DNA of 64,000 nucleotides from Rickettsia hoogstraalii (GTDB taxonomy: Bacteria > Pseudomonadota > Alphaproteobacteria > Rickettsiales > Rickettsiaceae). A model generated the notes under the pieces. It saw nothing but the letters and a program-made list of their open reading frames with translations. It was not told the DNA's origin and searched no databases. Both the position numbers and the translations under genes were made by a program. The stretch spans positions 124,001-188,000 of the forward strand of contig NZ_CCXM01000001.1 of the NCBI RefSeq assembly GCF_000825685.1, written 5' to 3'. Shown piece after piece: positions 17,492 to 25,812 of the stretch. Position 1 is the first letter of the stretch. Each line of letters begins with the position of its first letter.

Positions 17492-18217
17492 ATGCTTTGG
17501 CGTTTAAGAATTTTATCATTTTACGGATTATTATCGTTATTTACATTTATTTTTTTTCTTATATGTTACATACCCGTAACATTTTTCAATGTCAACTATC
17601 AAATAAGATACAGAATTGCCATTATCTTTTCTTATGCTTTTGTGTGGCTTGCAAAAATTTGTTGCGGTTTAAAATATGAAGTAGATGGGCTTGAGAAATT
17701 ACCAAAAACAATCTCAATAGTCGTGTCTAATCACCAATCCTTTTGGGATCAAATGTTTATGCAACTGATTATTCCTAAACATTCTTGGGTATTAAAGCGT
17801 GAATTATTTAATATACCCTTGCTTGGTTGGGGGCTTCGGATGGTTAAACCTATTGCGGTTGACCGTGGTACTAATAGCTCGGTTGCTCAGATTTTAAGAG
17901 AAGGTCAGGAAAAAATAAAAAAAGGGTTGTGGTTAATAATATTTCCGGAATCAACTAAAGTTCCGCCTGATAGAACGGTGAAATTTAAGCCAAGTGCCGT
18001 AAAGCTTGCTTCAATTACTAAAGTTCCAATTGTAATGATGGCTCATAATGCCGGTTTATTTTGGCCTAGAGGGTTTTGGTTTAAGCAGCCTGGAACTATA
18101 AAGGTAAAGATTATAGGTGTAATAGAAAAAGAAGAAATAGAGCAAACTGACGTACGTATACTTAATGACAAGGTTGAGCAAATTATTAACAGTGAAAAGC
18201 AAAAATTATTAAATTAA
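17492..18217 (+). CDS. plsC: 1-acyl-sn-glycerol-3-phosphate acyltransferase
   Basis: PlsC transfers an acyl group to lysophosphatidic acid to make phosphatidic acid, the precursor of membrane phospholipids. The 241-residue protein has an N-terminal membrane segment (about residues 10-35), the HX4D motif as His81...Asp86 in 'SNHQSFWDQ', and the substrate-binding 'IIFPESTKVPP' near residue 150 (the family's FPEGTR equivalent). It is membrane bound on the cytoplasmic face. Confidence 0.93.
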   Translation: MLWRLRILSFYGLLSLFTFIFFLICYIPVTFFNVNYQIRYRIAIIFSYAFVWLAKICCGLKYEVDGLEKLPKTISIVVSNHQSFWDQMFMQLIIPKHSWVLKRELFNIPLLGWGLRMVKPIAVDRGTNSSVAQILREGQEKIKKGLWLIIFPESTKVPPDRTVKFKPSAVKLASITKVPIVMMAHNAGLFWPRGFWFKQPGTIKVKIIGVIEKEEIEQTDVRILNDKVEQIINSEKQKLLN

Positions 18218-18271
18218 TATTAGGTTTTAAAAATAATTAGTATTATCAACCTAGTTCTTATGGAGGTATTT

Positions 18272-18712
18272 ATGGTAAGTACAGCATCGTTAAAATTAAT
18301 TGCAGTTATCGATAGTAAGCAAATGATGCTTTACGACGCGTTGGGGATTAAAATTACTACTAATAAACCTTTAAAATTATCTTTGGATTTAGAGGAGCAT
18401 CACCACCATAGAGAAAAAAGACAAAGCCTTTACCAAAATAAATCTACACCGGCTTCGTTATTTGAGCCGCATACTTCGCTAAAAGATATAGAACATAAAG
18501 AAGCAGCAAGGAGCGTTATTAAACATCTAGAGAAAGTAACTACTGCTGATCAAGCTAAATATAAGGAATTGATTATTGTAGCAGAACCGCAAATGCTTGG
18601 ATGTGTTAGACAAGAGCTTAAAAACGGTCTAAAAAAGATGATTACTAAAGAAATCGCTAAGGATTTAGTACAACATAGTGCAGATGCAGTCGAGCGAGCA
18701 GTATTTTCTTAG
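18272..18712 (+). CDS. Host-attachment-family protein
   Basis: The protein resembles the family described as proteins required for attachment to host cells (Host_attach, baeRF-like). The N-terminal 'LKLIAVIDSKQMMLYDALG' fits its first beta strand, and 'KYKELIIVAEPQMLGCVRQEL' and 'KEIAKDLVQHS' match the conserved C-terminal half. A HHHH run lies near residue 46. I choose ATG 18272 over 18260 because a strong GGAGG ribosome-binding site (18262-18266) sits 5 bases upstream of it. The family name derives from plant bacteria; a role in Rickettsia is not shown. Confidence 0.75.
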   Translation: MVSTASLKLIAVIDSKQMMLYDALGIKITTNKPLKLSLDLEEHHHHREKRQSLYQNKSTPASLFEPHTSLKDIEHKEAARSVIKHLEKVTTADQAKYKELIIVAEPQMLGCVRQELKNGLKKMITKEIAKDLVQHSADAVERAVFS

Positions 18713-18769
18713 GTCATCTTTATATGTCATTCTCGCCTATGAGTATATGGGTGTCAATTCAAGGAACAC

Positions 18770-19085
18770 TGTCATTCCCGCGTAGGCGGGAATCCAGTAA
18801 AACCTATAAAAAAACTTGTTTTTTTAGGTTTATTTTTTCAATAACATGTAATTTTTATACTAGTATTAAGGTTGTTTTTTCTGGATTCCCGCCTACGCGG
18901 GAAGGTATTGTTGCGTGGATATCTAATCGTCATTGCAAGGAGCGAAGCGACGCGGCAATCCAGAAAAAATAATAAAAAAATTCTGTAAATCAGAATTTTT
19001 TACTGGATTGCTTCGTCGAATTACTACGTAATTCTTCTCGCAATGACGGAAAAGCAGGTCCACGCAACAATGCCACGCGGGAATG
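18770..19085. repeat. Two adjacent Rickettsia palindromic repeats
   Basis: Unit one (about 18772-18906) runs TCATTCCCGCGTAGGCGGGAATCCAG to CTGGATTCCCGCCTACGCGGGAA. Unit two (about 18928-19050) runs GTCATTGCAAGGAGCG to CTCGCAATGAC, then ends with GTCCACGCAACAATGCCACGCGGGAATGAC. The 18713-19257 gap has no credible gene; a short + ORF across it only translates repeat. Confidence 0.8.
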
Positions 19086-19257
19086 ACAAATAGAGTTTAT
19101 GCTACGGTGCGAGGTGAAGTGTCTTCTACAAATTCTTCCTTATGAGCTATGTTATGCAAGAAGTCTAATGATAGTGACTTAGCATATAAGAATAGTTGCA
19201 CTAATAAGAAAAAGTGGTAAAATATCATATCGAACAAATTAAATATTATGAATAATT

Positions 19258-19977
19258 ATGCCGCAAATTTATTTTAACGGTCCGGAAGGACGAATTGAAG
19301 GAAGATATGCAAAAGCTACCTCGCCTAATGCTCCTATTGCATTAGTTCTTCATCCTCATCCTTTATATGAGGGTAATATGAATAATAAAGTAGTTTATAA
19401 TGCCTATAAAATTTTAGCAGATAACGGTTATACCGTCTTACGTATTAATTTTAGAGGAGTAGGGGGATCGCAAGGTAAATTTGATAATGGAGTCGGTGAA
19501 GTTGTTGATGCTGGGGCAGCTCTCGACTGGTTACAGCAGAATAACCCAAGTGCTCAGTCCAATCTGATATTAGGCTTTTCTTTCGGAGCGTGGATAGCTA
19601 TGCAGCTTGTAATGAGACGTCCGGAAATAAATCATTTTATTGCTATTTCGCCGCCGGTTAATACAATTCATAAATATGACTTCTCATTCCTTTCACCTTG
19701 TCCCATCCCAGGATTTATATTACAGGGAGATAATGATAGTATAGTATCGGCAGATGATGTAAAAGACCTAGCAAATAGATTATCTAAGCAACAATCCCAT
19801 ATTAAAGTTGATTATAAAATTATCAATGGGGCTGACCATTTCTTTCGTTATAAAACTGAAGAATTTTCTAAAGCAATAAATGATTATTTAATAACGATCC
19901 AATCTAATTATCATTACCATAATAACAATGTAAATGAAGAAGTTAGTAAGAGCCAAAAGAAATTATTTTTATATTAG
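19258..19977 (+). CDS. Alpha/beta hydrolase (COG2945-like)
   Basis: This is an intact serine hydrolase of 239 residues. The N-terminal 'PIALVLHPHPLYEGNMNNKVV' and 'LRINFRGVGGSQG' are typical of the COG2945 family, the nucleophile elbow is 'LGFSFGAWIA' near residue 103, the acid is probably in 'ILQGDNDSIV' near 158, and the His is 'GADHFFRYK' near 197. The substrate is unknown. A short charged tail after residue 220 is not conserved in the family. It is flanked by repeats on both sides and transcribed alone. Confidence 0.88.
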   Translation: MPQIYFNGPEGRIEGRYAKATSPNAPIALVLHPHPLYEGNMNNKVVYNAYKILADNGYTVLRINFRGVGGSQGKFDNGVGEVVDAGAALDWLQQNNPSAQSNLILGFSFGAWIAMQLVMRRPEINHFIAISPPVNTIHKYDFSFLSPCPIPGFILQGDNDSIVSADDVKDLANRLSKQQSHIKVDYKIINGADHFFRYKTEEFSKAINDYLITIQSNYHYHNNNVNEEVSKSQKKLFLY

Positions 19978-19989
19978 GTTTTGTCTTAT

Positions 19990-20288
19990 CCGTCATTGCG
20001 AGTAGGCGTTGCCCGCGTGGATCAATTTCACCTTTGTATCCCGTGGCTTGACCACGGTATCCAGTTAAAAATACTAAAATATTAGTATTTTTTATTGTTT
20101 TTATAGACCCCGTGGTCAAGCGAACTAGGTGACACAGTGGGTTTTACCGATCCACGCAACAAAACCTTGCGAGTAGCCGTAGGCTACGCGGCAATCTCAT
20201 GAAATAATAACAAACTCCTGAGATTGCTTCGTCAATTACTACGTAATTTCCTCGCAATGACGATTTGCTATCCACGTGGGAATGACAT
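19990..20288. repeat. Rickettsia palindromic repeats between hydrolase and hemY
   Basis: Three units are visible: a truncated TCATTGCGAG unit (about 19992), an ATCCCGTGGCTTGACCACG...ACACAGTGGG unit (about 20038-20150), and a CTTGCGAGTAGCC...CTCGCAATGACG unit (about 20164-20262). There is no gene in the 19978-20310 gap. Confidence 0.78.
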
Positions 20289-20310
20289 AAAAGAATCCAT
20301 ACAACAACAC

Positions 20311-21315
20311 CTATAATTCTAAATAAGCTTCTATTGCCAAAATTAATATTTCATCTTTTTTAGCATCTAACTCTTGAGTTAATTCTTCATAAATTTGCCT
20401 ATCTGATAGAGAAGTAAATTTTTTAAATAGCTGCACTAATTTTAAAGAAGGGATAATACGAAAAGCATCTTTTAATATTTTGGTCTTTTTATTAACATTA
20501 AGCTTATCATTTAAATTAAAGTAAAATTCTAGTAATTCATCGTTATAAAAATTTAAATCTATAGCTGTTTCCAAATAATCTATAGCATTAGCTGTATTAT
20601 TACTTTCTACTTCTTGCTTTGCTGCTAATAAATAATACTCAGCAATTTCCGGCATAGACTCATGTTTATGAAATTTTGCGAGCTTATTTGTTATAAAAAT
20701 AAATTTCGTCCATAGAGAAAGTCTAGCATAACAACGCATTAAAGTAATTAAATTGTCACTATCAAGTTCATTGAAATTATAAGCCTTTGTTGCGTAATTT
20801 TCTGCTTTCTCATACAAGGATTTATCATAATAAAGTTTTGCTAGGTTTTTGCTACCGTAAAAAACAAATTCTTTAGATGTAATAAGTTTTTGAAAATAGG
20901 AAATTTTTCTATCTACATCCTCTTCAGTTACGGCTAAGATTAAATTATAGAATTCTTGTGAATCTTTTAGATCTTCAGAAGATAAATTTTTGCGGGCAAT
21001 AGAAGCAGATTTAGCTTTATTACTCATAATATATTCGGCAAAAGCTAAAATTAAAGTATATCTATCATGATTAATTTTTCGTTTATTAAAAATATTATGT
21101 ATTTTAGACGGTAAATCGATAATCAATATTAGAAATCTAATGACAATAAAACAAGAAACTAATAATAATAACCCTAAAATAAGGCTAAAGAACAAAGTAG
21201 TCTCAATATTATAATCGTATAAACTAATAAAAACTTTTGAATCAAAGCTCTCTATTAAAGTAAACCCGAAATAAAGTAGTAAAAAAGTAGCACATATTAA
21301 TAATAACCTAAACAT
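20311..21315 (-). CDS. hemY: HemY-like membrane protein with TPR region
   Basis: The 334-residue protein has two N-terminal membrane helices (about residues 2-17 and 39-67) and then a helical, TPR-like region ('AENYATKAYNFNELDSDNLITLMRCYARL'). This is the layout of the HemY N-terminal family, found beside hemD in many proteobacteria. It is unrelated to the protoporphyrinogen oxidase also called HemY; its biochemical role is unclear. Its start overlaps the end of the upstream gene by 8 bases, so hemD, the mitofilin-like gene and hemY form one operon. Confidence 0.75.
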   Translation of the reverse strand: MFRLLLICATFLLLYFGFTLIESFDSKVFISLYDYNIETTLFFSLILGLLLLVSCFIVIRFLILIIDLPSKIHNIFNKRKINHDRYTLILAFAEYIMSNKAKSASIARKNLSSEDLKDSQEFYNLILAVTEEDVDRKISYFQKLITSKEFVFYGSKNLAKLYYDKSLYEKAENYATKAYNFNELDSDNLITLMRCYARLSLWTKFIFITNKLAKFHKHESMPEIAEYYLLAAKQEVESNNTANAIDYLETAIDLNFYNDELLEFYFNLNDKLNVNKKTKILKDAFRIIPSLKLVQLFKKFTSLSDRQIYEELTQELDAKKDEILILAIEAYLEL

Positions 21316-22060
21316 CTTTATTTACAAACTCCTGCATAAATTTTTCTGAATAAAGAAAATCGATTAGATAGTTTAATTTCTCTAAAATTAGAGCTTTATC
21401 TTGTTCTTTTATTATCATAACAGAAGGTTTTTTCTCAATTTTGATAAATTTCTCCAGCCATTTATGGTTGGTAGGAAAAATTACTTCCGTACTACTTGAT
21501 TTCGAGAAAAGATAATTATTATTATATGCTTCTAAGTTATTTAAAATATTCTTTATATCTAGAGGTAACCAATTGAAATATACTGTTTTTAGTTCTTTGC
21601 TATAATCCTTATCTTGCATGAAATTATATATTAATAGATTTACATTTAATAAGTAATTAGTATAATCAATTGATCCCCATCCGCCTACATCGTCACTCGT
21701 CGCTCTCCTATTAGTTATAGGCTTCGCTCCTTGTTCCTTGTATCCGAATGAGGCTGAATTGACTATAGTTTCTAATTTTGGTTCTACTAAATTAGTCGGT
21801 GCTTCAGGGAACTTTAAAGAACTTACGTAATTTAAAAGCGACTTAGTAGATAATAGAGGGGCTGCTTCCTTTTCTTCTGCAGTATTTTCTTTATTTTCTA
21901 CTGCTTGATCAGGAATTTGACTTAAATCTTTATTTTCACTTTTAAACAGTTTTAAAATATCGGCTCTATTATGATAAAAAGTAAAAGAGGATAAGACAAA
22001 TATTACTATTGCTATAAAAAAGATGTTTTTGCTTTTAAATAAACTATCAAATTTTTGCAT
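21308..22060 (-). CDS. Mitofilin-like membrane protein in the hemD-hemY operon, with RPE-like insert
   Basis: The 250-residue protein has one N-terminal transmembrane helix (about residues 13-28) followed by an acidic linker (about 40-66) and a helical C-terminal part. Alphaproteobacteria commonly place a mitofilin (Mic60)-like gene between hemD and hemY, and the topology agrees. The assignment rests mainly on position because sequence conservation in this family is weak. A segment at about residues 101-126 ('YKEQGAKPITNRRATSDDVG') differs in composition and looks like a translated RPE. It overlaps hemD by 14 bases and hemY by 8 bases. Confidence 0.55.
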   Translation of the reverse strand: MQKFDSLFKSKNIFFIAIVIFVLSSFTFYHNRADILKLFKSENKDLSQIPDQAVENKENTAEEKEAAPLLSTKSLLNYVSSLKFPEAPTNLVEPKLETIVNSASFGYKEQGAKPITNRRATSDDVGGWGSIDYTNYLLNVNLLIYNFMQDKDYSKELKTVYFNWLPLDIKNILNNLEAYNNNYLFSKSSSTEVIFPTNHKWLEKFIKIEKKPSVMIIKEQDKALILEKLNYLIDFLYSEKFMQEFVNKDV

Positions 22061-22718
22061 TTTCGGATAATAACTTGATTATATCGTTAGGGTTTTGATC
22101 ATCACAATAAACCACATTTTTTATAAAAGGTCTAACTATATTTGCGACTTTCAAACTTATAGCTATAACTAAACTATCTTGTAAGTATTCTAGTAAATTA
22201 TTTTGAAGTAATAATCTTAAAAAAGTTTTAGCACTATTCTGAGAATAAAGTAATATAAAGTCAATATTGTTTTTAAATTCTTTTATAATTGATAACGGTA
22301 GTTCATCCAAATATTCTACATTATAAATGATATGTCTAGTTATTTTATCAGGTAAATCTTTAGTAATTTCATTTGAAGATAAATATATAGTCTGCTCATA
22401 TAAATCAGGAGGAAAATGCTTAATCAAATCTTCCACGTTTTTAGCAGTATAAATTACTTTCTTGCCTAATAATCGTTTTGACTTACTACCTACTACCCAA
22501 ATATCTTGTTTTAAGTTATAACCGGCTAAGATATTTGCTGCGTATTTACTAGTAATTATTATATTTGAGTAATTATCTAAAATATCAATATTAAAATCTA
22601 GAGTTTCATATTTAATTAAAGGACAATGAATATAACGTAAATCTAAATTATATTTACTTATTTCTTTTATAGTTTCATTATTTTCTTCAATATTTCTAGT
22701 TAATAAAACCGATTTCAT
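22047..22718 (-). CDS. hemD: Uroporphyrinogen-III synthase
   Basis: HemD closes hydroxymethylbilane to uroporphyrinogen III with inversion of ring D. The protein is about 223 residues from ATG 22718 ('MKSVLLTRNIEEN'). The family's conserved features are sparse, but 'IIITSKYAANIL' near residue 53, 'FILLYSQNSAKTFLRLL' near 153 and 'VIAISLKVANIV' near 189 match the UROS fold pattern. An upstream ATG at 22748 lies in the end of the lysE gene and adds unconserved residues. Position before mitofilin-like and hemY genes supports the call. Confidence 0.85.
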   Translation of the reverse strand: MKSVLLTRNIEENNETIKEISKYNLDLRYIHCPLIKYETLDFNIDILDNYSNIIITSKYAANILAGYNLKQDIWVVGSKSKRLLGKKVIYTAKNVEDLIKHFPPDLYEQTIYLSSNEITKDLPDKITRHIIYNVEYLDELPLSIIKEFKNNIDFILLYSQNSAKTFLRLLLQNNLLEYLQDSLVIAISLKVANIVRPFIKNVVYCDDQNPNDIIKLLSENAKI

Positions 22719-23337
22719 ACAATATTTGTACTCCAATATAAAAAGCAACTGCCAAAATAATGATAGCAGCTATTTTATTAATTATAGTTAAAATCGTACT
22801 ACTTTTATTTAGCTTTCTGATATTATAACCTGCAACTGCTAAAGAAAAAAACCATATCCAAGATATAACTATACAAGTTAAGGTAAACATAATTTTTGCA
22901 ATACCATTATACTTTAAAGCACTAGTACCTATTACTATAATCGTATCCATAATTGCATGCGGATTTAATATTGACACTGATATAGCAAATAAAATTTGTT
23001 TTTTAGCTGAAAAAGCCCCGGAATTCATTGTAAGGTCCATAGGCGGCTGATTCCAAGTATTATATCCCATATAAATTAAGAAAATAAATCCAACAATAAA
23101 TATAGATAATTTTAACCAAGAAATTTCAAGAAGTAACAAAGATATCCCAAGAACTGCCATACATATAAGAATAGTATCACATATTGAGGCTGCAATTATG
23201 CTAGGTAAAGCCTTGCTAAATTTTGGCTGTTTTGCTCCTTGATTAAATATAAAAATATTCTGTACTCCGAGCGGCACTATTAAACCGAGAGCTAAAACAA
23301 TACCATGTAAAAAAGCACTTAATATTTCATTATTCAT
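22696..23337 (-). CDS. LysE/ArgO-family amino-acid exporter
   Basis: This inner-membrane exporter of the LysE superfamily has 213 residues and six predicted transmembrane helices. The N-terminal signature 'GIVLALGLIVPLGVQNIFIFNQGAK' matches ArgO/LysE ('PLGPQN..V..QG'). It probably exports a basic or other amino acid. Its end overlaps the hemD start by 23 bases. Its first 245 bases after the start codon have been copied in inverse orientation to 15184-15428, and a decayed paralogue lies just upstream at 23364-23784. Confidence 0.88.
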   Translation of the reverse strand: MNNEILSAFLHGIVLALGLIVPLGVQNIFIFNQGAKQPKFSKALPSIIAASICDTILICMAVLGISLLLLEISWLKLSIFIVGFIFLIYMGYNTWNQPPMDLTMNSGAFSAKKQILFAISVSILNPHAIMDTIIVIGTSALKYNGIAKIMFTLTCIVISWIWFFSLAVAGYNIRKLNKSSTILTIINKIAAIIILAVAFYIGVQILYEIGFIN

Positions 23338-23363
23338 TTAGTCCATCACACTTATTATCAACA

Positions 23364-23784
23364 TTACACATAATATAAGACCATACCCCCAATTATTATG
23401 GCTCCTATTTTATTAATTATGTTTAATATTATAGCATTTTTATTCAATTTTTTAATATTATAACCGATTATTGCCAATGATAAAACCATATACCTGTGAA
23501 TATGAGTATATCAATAATTCCAATGTTATTTGAGCTATGTTTAATAAAATATAAATTAAAAAAATAAGTTCAACTATTCCTATAGTAAATATGATAGTCA
23601 CAATAAAGAATTGACTAAAGAGCATATCAATACTTACAATAAAACTATAACAGATCCAAGCAACAATTACACTGGGTAGAGCTTTTTTAAAACTACGATA
23701 TTTTGCACTTTGATTTAATATAAAAATACTAGGTATAATAGAATATATAGCCAAATACGGTATTATATTTAATATATCATTCAT
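23364..23784 (-). pseudogene. Decayed tandem paralogue of the LysE-family exporter
   Basis: An ORF at 23458-23784 (108 residues) begins 'MNDILNIIPYLAIYSIIPSIFILNQSAKYRSFKKALPSVIVAWIC', which parallels the start of the intact exporter. The middle is deleted. Another frame then reads 'AIIGYNIKKLNKNAIILNIINKIGAIIIGGMVL' to a TAA at 23364-23366, matching the last helix of the intact protein. The gene therefore has both ends but lacks roughly 70 internal residues and is frameshifted. It starts 1 base inside the stop of the AmpG-like gene, so it was once part of that operon. Confidence 0.8.
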
Positions 23785-25103
23785 TATTGTAATTTAGTTT
23801 TTATTTTTAATAATATTAACAAAGAGGGGATAGTTATAATAGTAGTAAATAAAAAGAAATTTTGCCAACCGAAATTTACTACCATATAGCCTGAAATTAT
23901 AGGAAAAATTGAGCGTGAAATTCCCATCATCGATGAAAGAAAAGAATATTGAGTAGCTCGAAATTTACCTTGGCATAGCGAAGAAATAAAAGCTATATAA
24001 GCAGTCATCGTCATACCACCGGTAATACTTTCTATTCCTATCGTGATAAATAATAATAAAGAATTTTTACCGTTTATTTCAAGAAAAATAAATAAAATAT
24101 GTCCTAAAGCATGAATAATCCCAAATAAAAATATACTATTTAATATATTTTTATGCTTCATAATAACACCGCCAACGAGTCCGCCGATTATAGCTCCTAC
24201 AACGCCCCAAAACTTCCCAACACTTGCTATCTCAAAAGCATCATACTCAAGATGAAGCAAAAACGGATTAATCATAACATTGATTAAGTTATCCGGTAAT
24301 CTATATAATACTAGGAAAATTAATATAAGAATAATGAAGTATACGAGGCTGATGTCATTCCCGCTTTCTATGTCATTCCCGCGGAAGCGGGAATCCAGAA
24401 AGATCTTTAAGAAATTAGAATAATAACGTTTTATAAAAAATTCATTCTTATTTTGGTTGTTTTCTGGATTCCCGCTTCCGCGGGAATGACATATTTTTTC
24501 TTCAACGAGACCAAAAGAATTAGTATATCTAGCAGCTACAATCAATAAAATTAAATAAATAAATACTAAGCCGGCAAAGATTTTATATATTTCATTAAAT
24601 GTAAAATAAATAGATAAATAAATAGCTCCAGAACCGGCTAAAAGCATACCGACCCGATAACCGAATATATATATTCCTGAAGTAAACCCAAGCGATTCTT
24701 TAGGTACTATTTCCGTTCTTAAAGCACTTAATATAGTATCTTGGGCTGCACTAAAAAAAGAAATAATTAAAGCCGTAAAGGTAAATAATACTAGATTAGT
24801 ACGAGGATCTAGAAGGCTGAAAATATATATAAGAAATATTAACGCAGTACTAGTTAAGCAAATCCAAGATAATCTATGACCGAATATTTTGTTTAAATAT
24901 TTAATTTGCACTGCATCAAAAATCGGTGCTAACAAGAAATTAATAGAGTAGGGAAGCGTTATGAATGATAATATACCGATTGTTTGCAGTGCTATATCTT
25001 CTTTAGCAAGCCAATAATTTAAAGTATTACCGGTAATCATTAGATTAAAACCGCTAATAAGCCCAAACAACCAAATAATAAGTAAATGAGAATTATTTAA
25101 CAT
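23784..25103 (-). CDS. AmpG-like MFS permease with in-frame RPE
   Basis: The protein is a major facilitator of the AmpG (muropeptide permease) type with 12 predicted helices. 'RLSWICLTSTALIFLIY', 'AAQDTILSALRTEIVP' and 'GSGAIYLS' follow the AmpG pattern, including the conserved AxQDxxxDAxR-like block. AmpG proteins import GlcNAc-anhydroMurNAc peptides; Rickettsia have several paralogues and the substrate of each is unknown. About 46 residues (bases 24356-24496, residues about 203-249) are foreign and encode 'CHSRGSGNP...DSRFRGNDIE', a translated RPE in a loop between helices 6 and 7. Without it, the length (about 393) is normal. Confidence 0.85.
   Translation of the reverse strand: MLNNSHLLIIWLFGLISGFNLMITGNTLNYWLAKEDIALQTIGILSFITLPYSINFLLAPIFDAVQIKYLNKIFGHRLSWICLTSTALIFLIYIFSLLDPRTNLVLFTFTALIISFFSAAQDTILSALRTEIVPKESLGFTSGIYIFGYRVGMLLAGSGAIYLSIYFTFNEIYKIFAGLVFIYLILLIVAARYTNSFGLVEEKICHSRGSGNPENNQNKNEFFIKRYYSNFLKIFLDSRFRGNDIESGNDISLVYFIILILIFLVLYRLPDNLINVMINPFLLHLEYDAFEIASVGKFWGVVGAIIGGLVGGVIMKHKNILNSIFLFGIIHALGHILFIFLEINGKNSLLLFITIGIESITGGMTMTAYIAFISSLCQGKFRATQYSFLSSMMGISRSIFPIISGYMVVNFGWQNFFLFTTIITIPSLLILLKIKTKLQ
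24356..24496. repeat. RPE inserted in frame in the AmpG-like permease
   Basis: The arms TCATTCCCGCGGAAGCGGGAATCCAGAAA (24372 on) and TTTCTGGATTCCCGCTTCCGCGGGAATGACA (to 24491) are reverse complements. A short extra CATTCCCGCTTTC sits on the left side. The host reading frame stays open through the whole element. Confidence 0.88.
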
Positions 25104-25197
25104 GAATTTTATATATGCCTGTAGCTCTAAGTTCTCATAGGCTTAATATACAAAAATGTGAGTATTCTGTTTATTTGTGGCATGTAATGTAATTATG

Positions 25198-25620
25198 TTA
25201 TTTTAATTTCTCAATTTCTTTCTTATCTAATTTTGTTATTTTCATAATAGCTTCTAAAGAAAGTCATTCTTTTTTCATTTCTTTAGCCATAGTAATTTTC
25301 TCTTTTTTCCTACCTTCTTCAATACCTTCTTGTTTCCAGCTATGAGCTAAACTATTCATAAGTTTTCCTCCTACTTCAGGGTTTAAATGCGATTTAAGCA
25401 TTTTTTCTATTTCTATTTTATCATTTTCCTTAATCTTATTCAAGGTGTAGGACAAAATTAGCTCTATATAATCTATACCAATATTAACTTTAATAAATTC
25501 AGGTAAAAGATCAGCTACTTCTTGCCATCTCTTTAATAAATCTCGTTCGTGGATATGTTTTAAAAAAAACTGCAAGATTCCGGACCAAGCTTTTTCTTTT
25601 AATTTTTCATCAAATCACCG
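25198..25620 (-). pseudogene. Remnant of an Rpn-family nuclease/putative transposase
   Basis: The main ORF (25264-25575) reads 'LLKRWQEVADLLPEFIKVNIGIDYIELILSYTLNKIKENDKIEIEKML', 'VGGKLMNSLAHSWKQEGIEEGRKK', typical of the C-terminal half of Rpn/PD-(D/E)XK recombination-promoting nucleases. The stop after 'KEMKKE' is followed in the same frame by 'LSLEAIMKITKLDKKEIEKLK' and a second stop at 25198-25200. This is the usual end of the family, so the first stop is a nonsense mutation. The frame continues upstream ('DEKLKEKAWSGILQ') into an RPE at 25618, where the catalytic N-terminal half is lost. A second remnant of the same family is at 43100-43561. Confidence 0.75.
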
Positions 25621-25725
25621 TCATTGCGAGGAGTTGCACTAGCAACGACGTAGCAATCTCATAAGATAATATAAAAAAGCTCTTGAGATTGCCACGCCAG
25701 CATAAATGCTGGCTCGCAATGACGG
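25618..25725. repeat. Rickettsia palindromic repeat
   Basis: CCGTCATTGCGAGGAG at the left pairs with GGCTCGCAATGACGG at the right, and the inner CAATCTCATAAG pairs with CTTGAGATTG. It abuts the truncated end of the Rpn remnant. Confidence 0.82.
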
Positions 25726-25812
25726 GTCTTTATTGAACTGCTATTTGTAATAATTATTGCTCTTTTTGTTATTAATTGTTAAAATCCGTACATTAATTTT
25801 TTATAAATATAA

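Noticed and set aside
18260..18272. ATG 18260 as the start of the host-attachment-family gene
   Set aside because: The GGAGG at 18262-18266 is correctly placed for ATG 18272, not for 18260.
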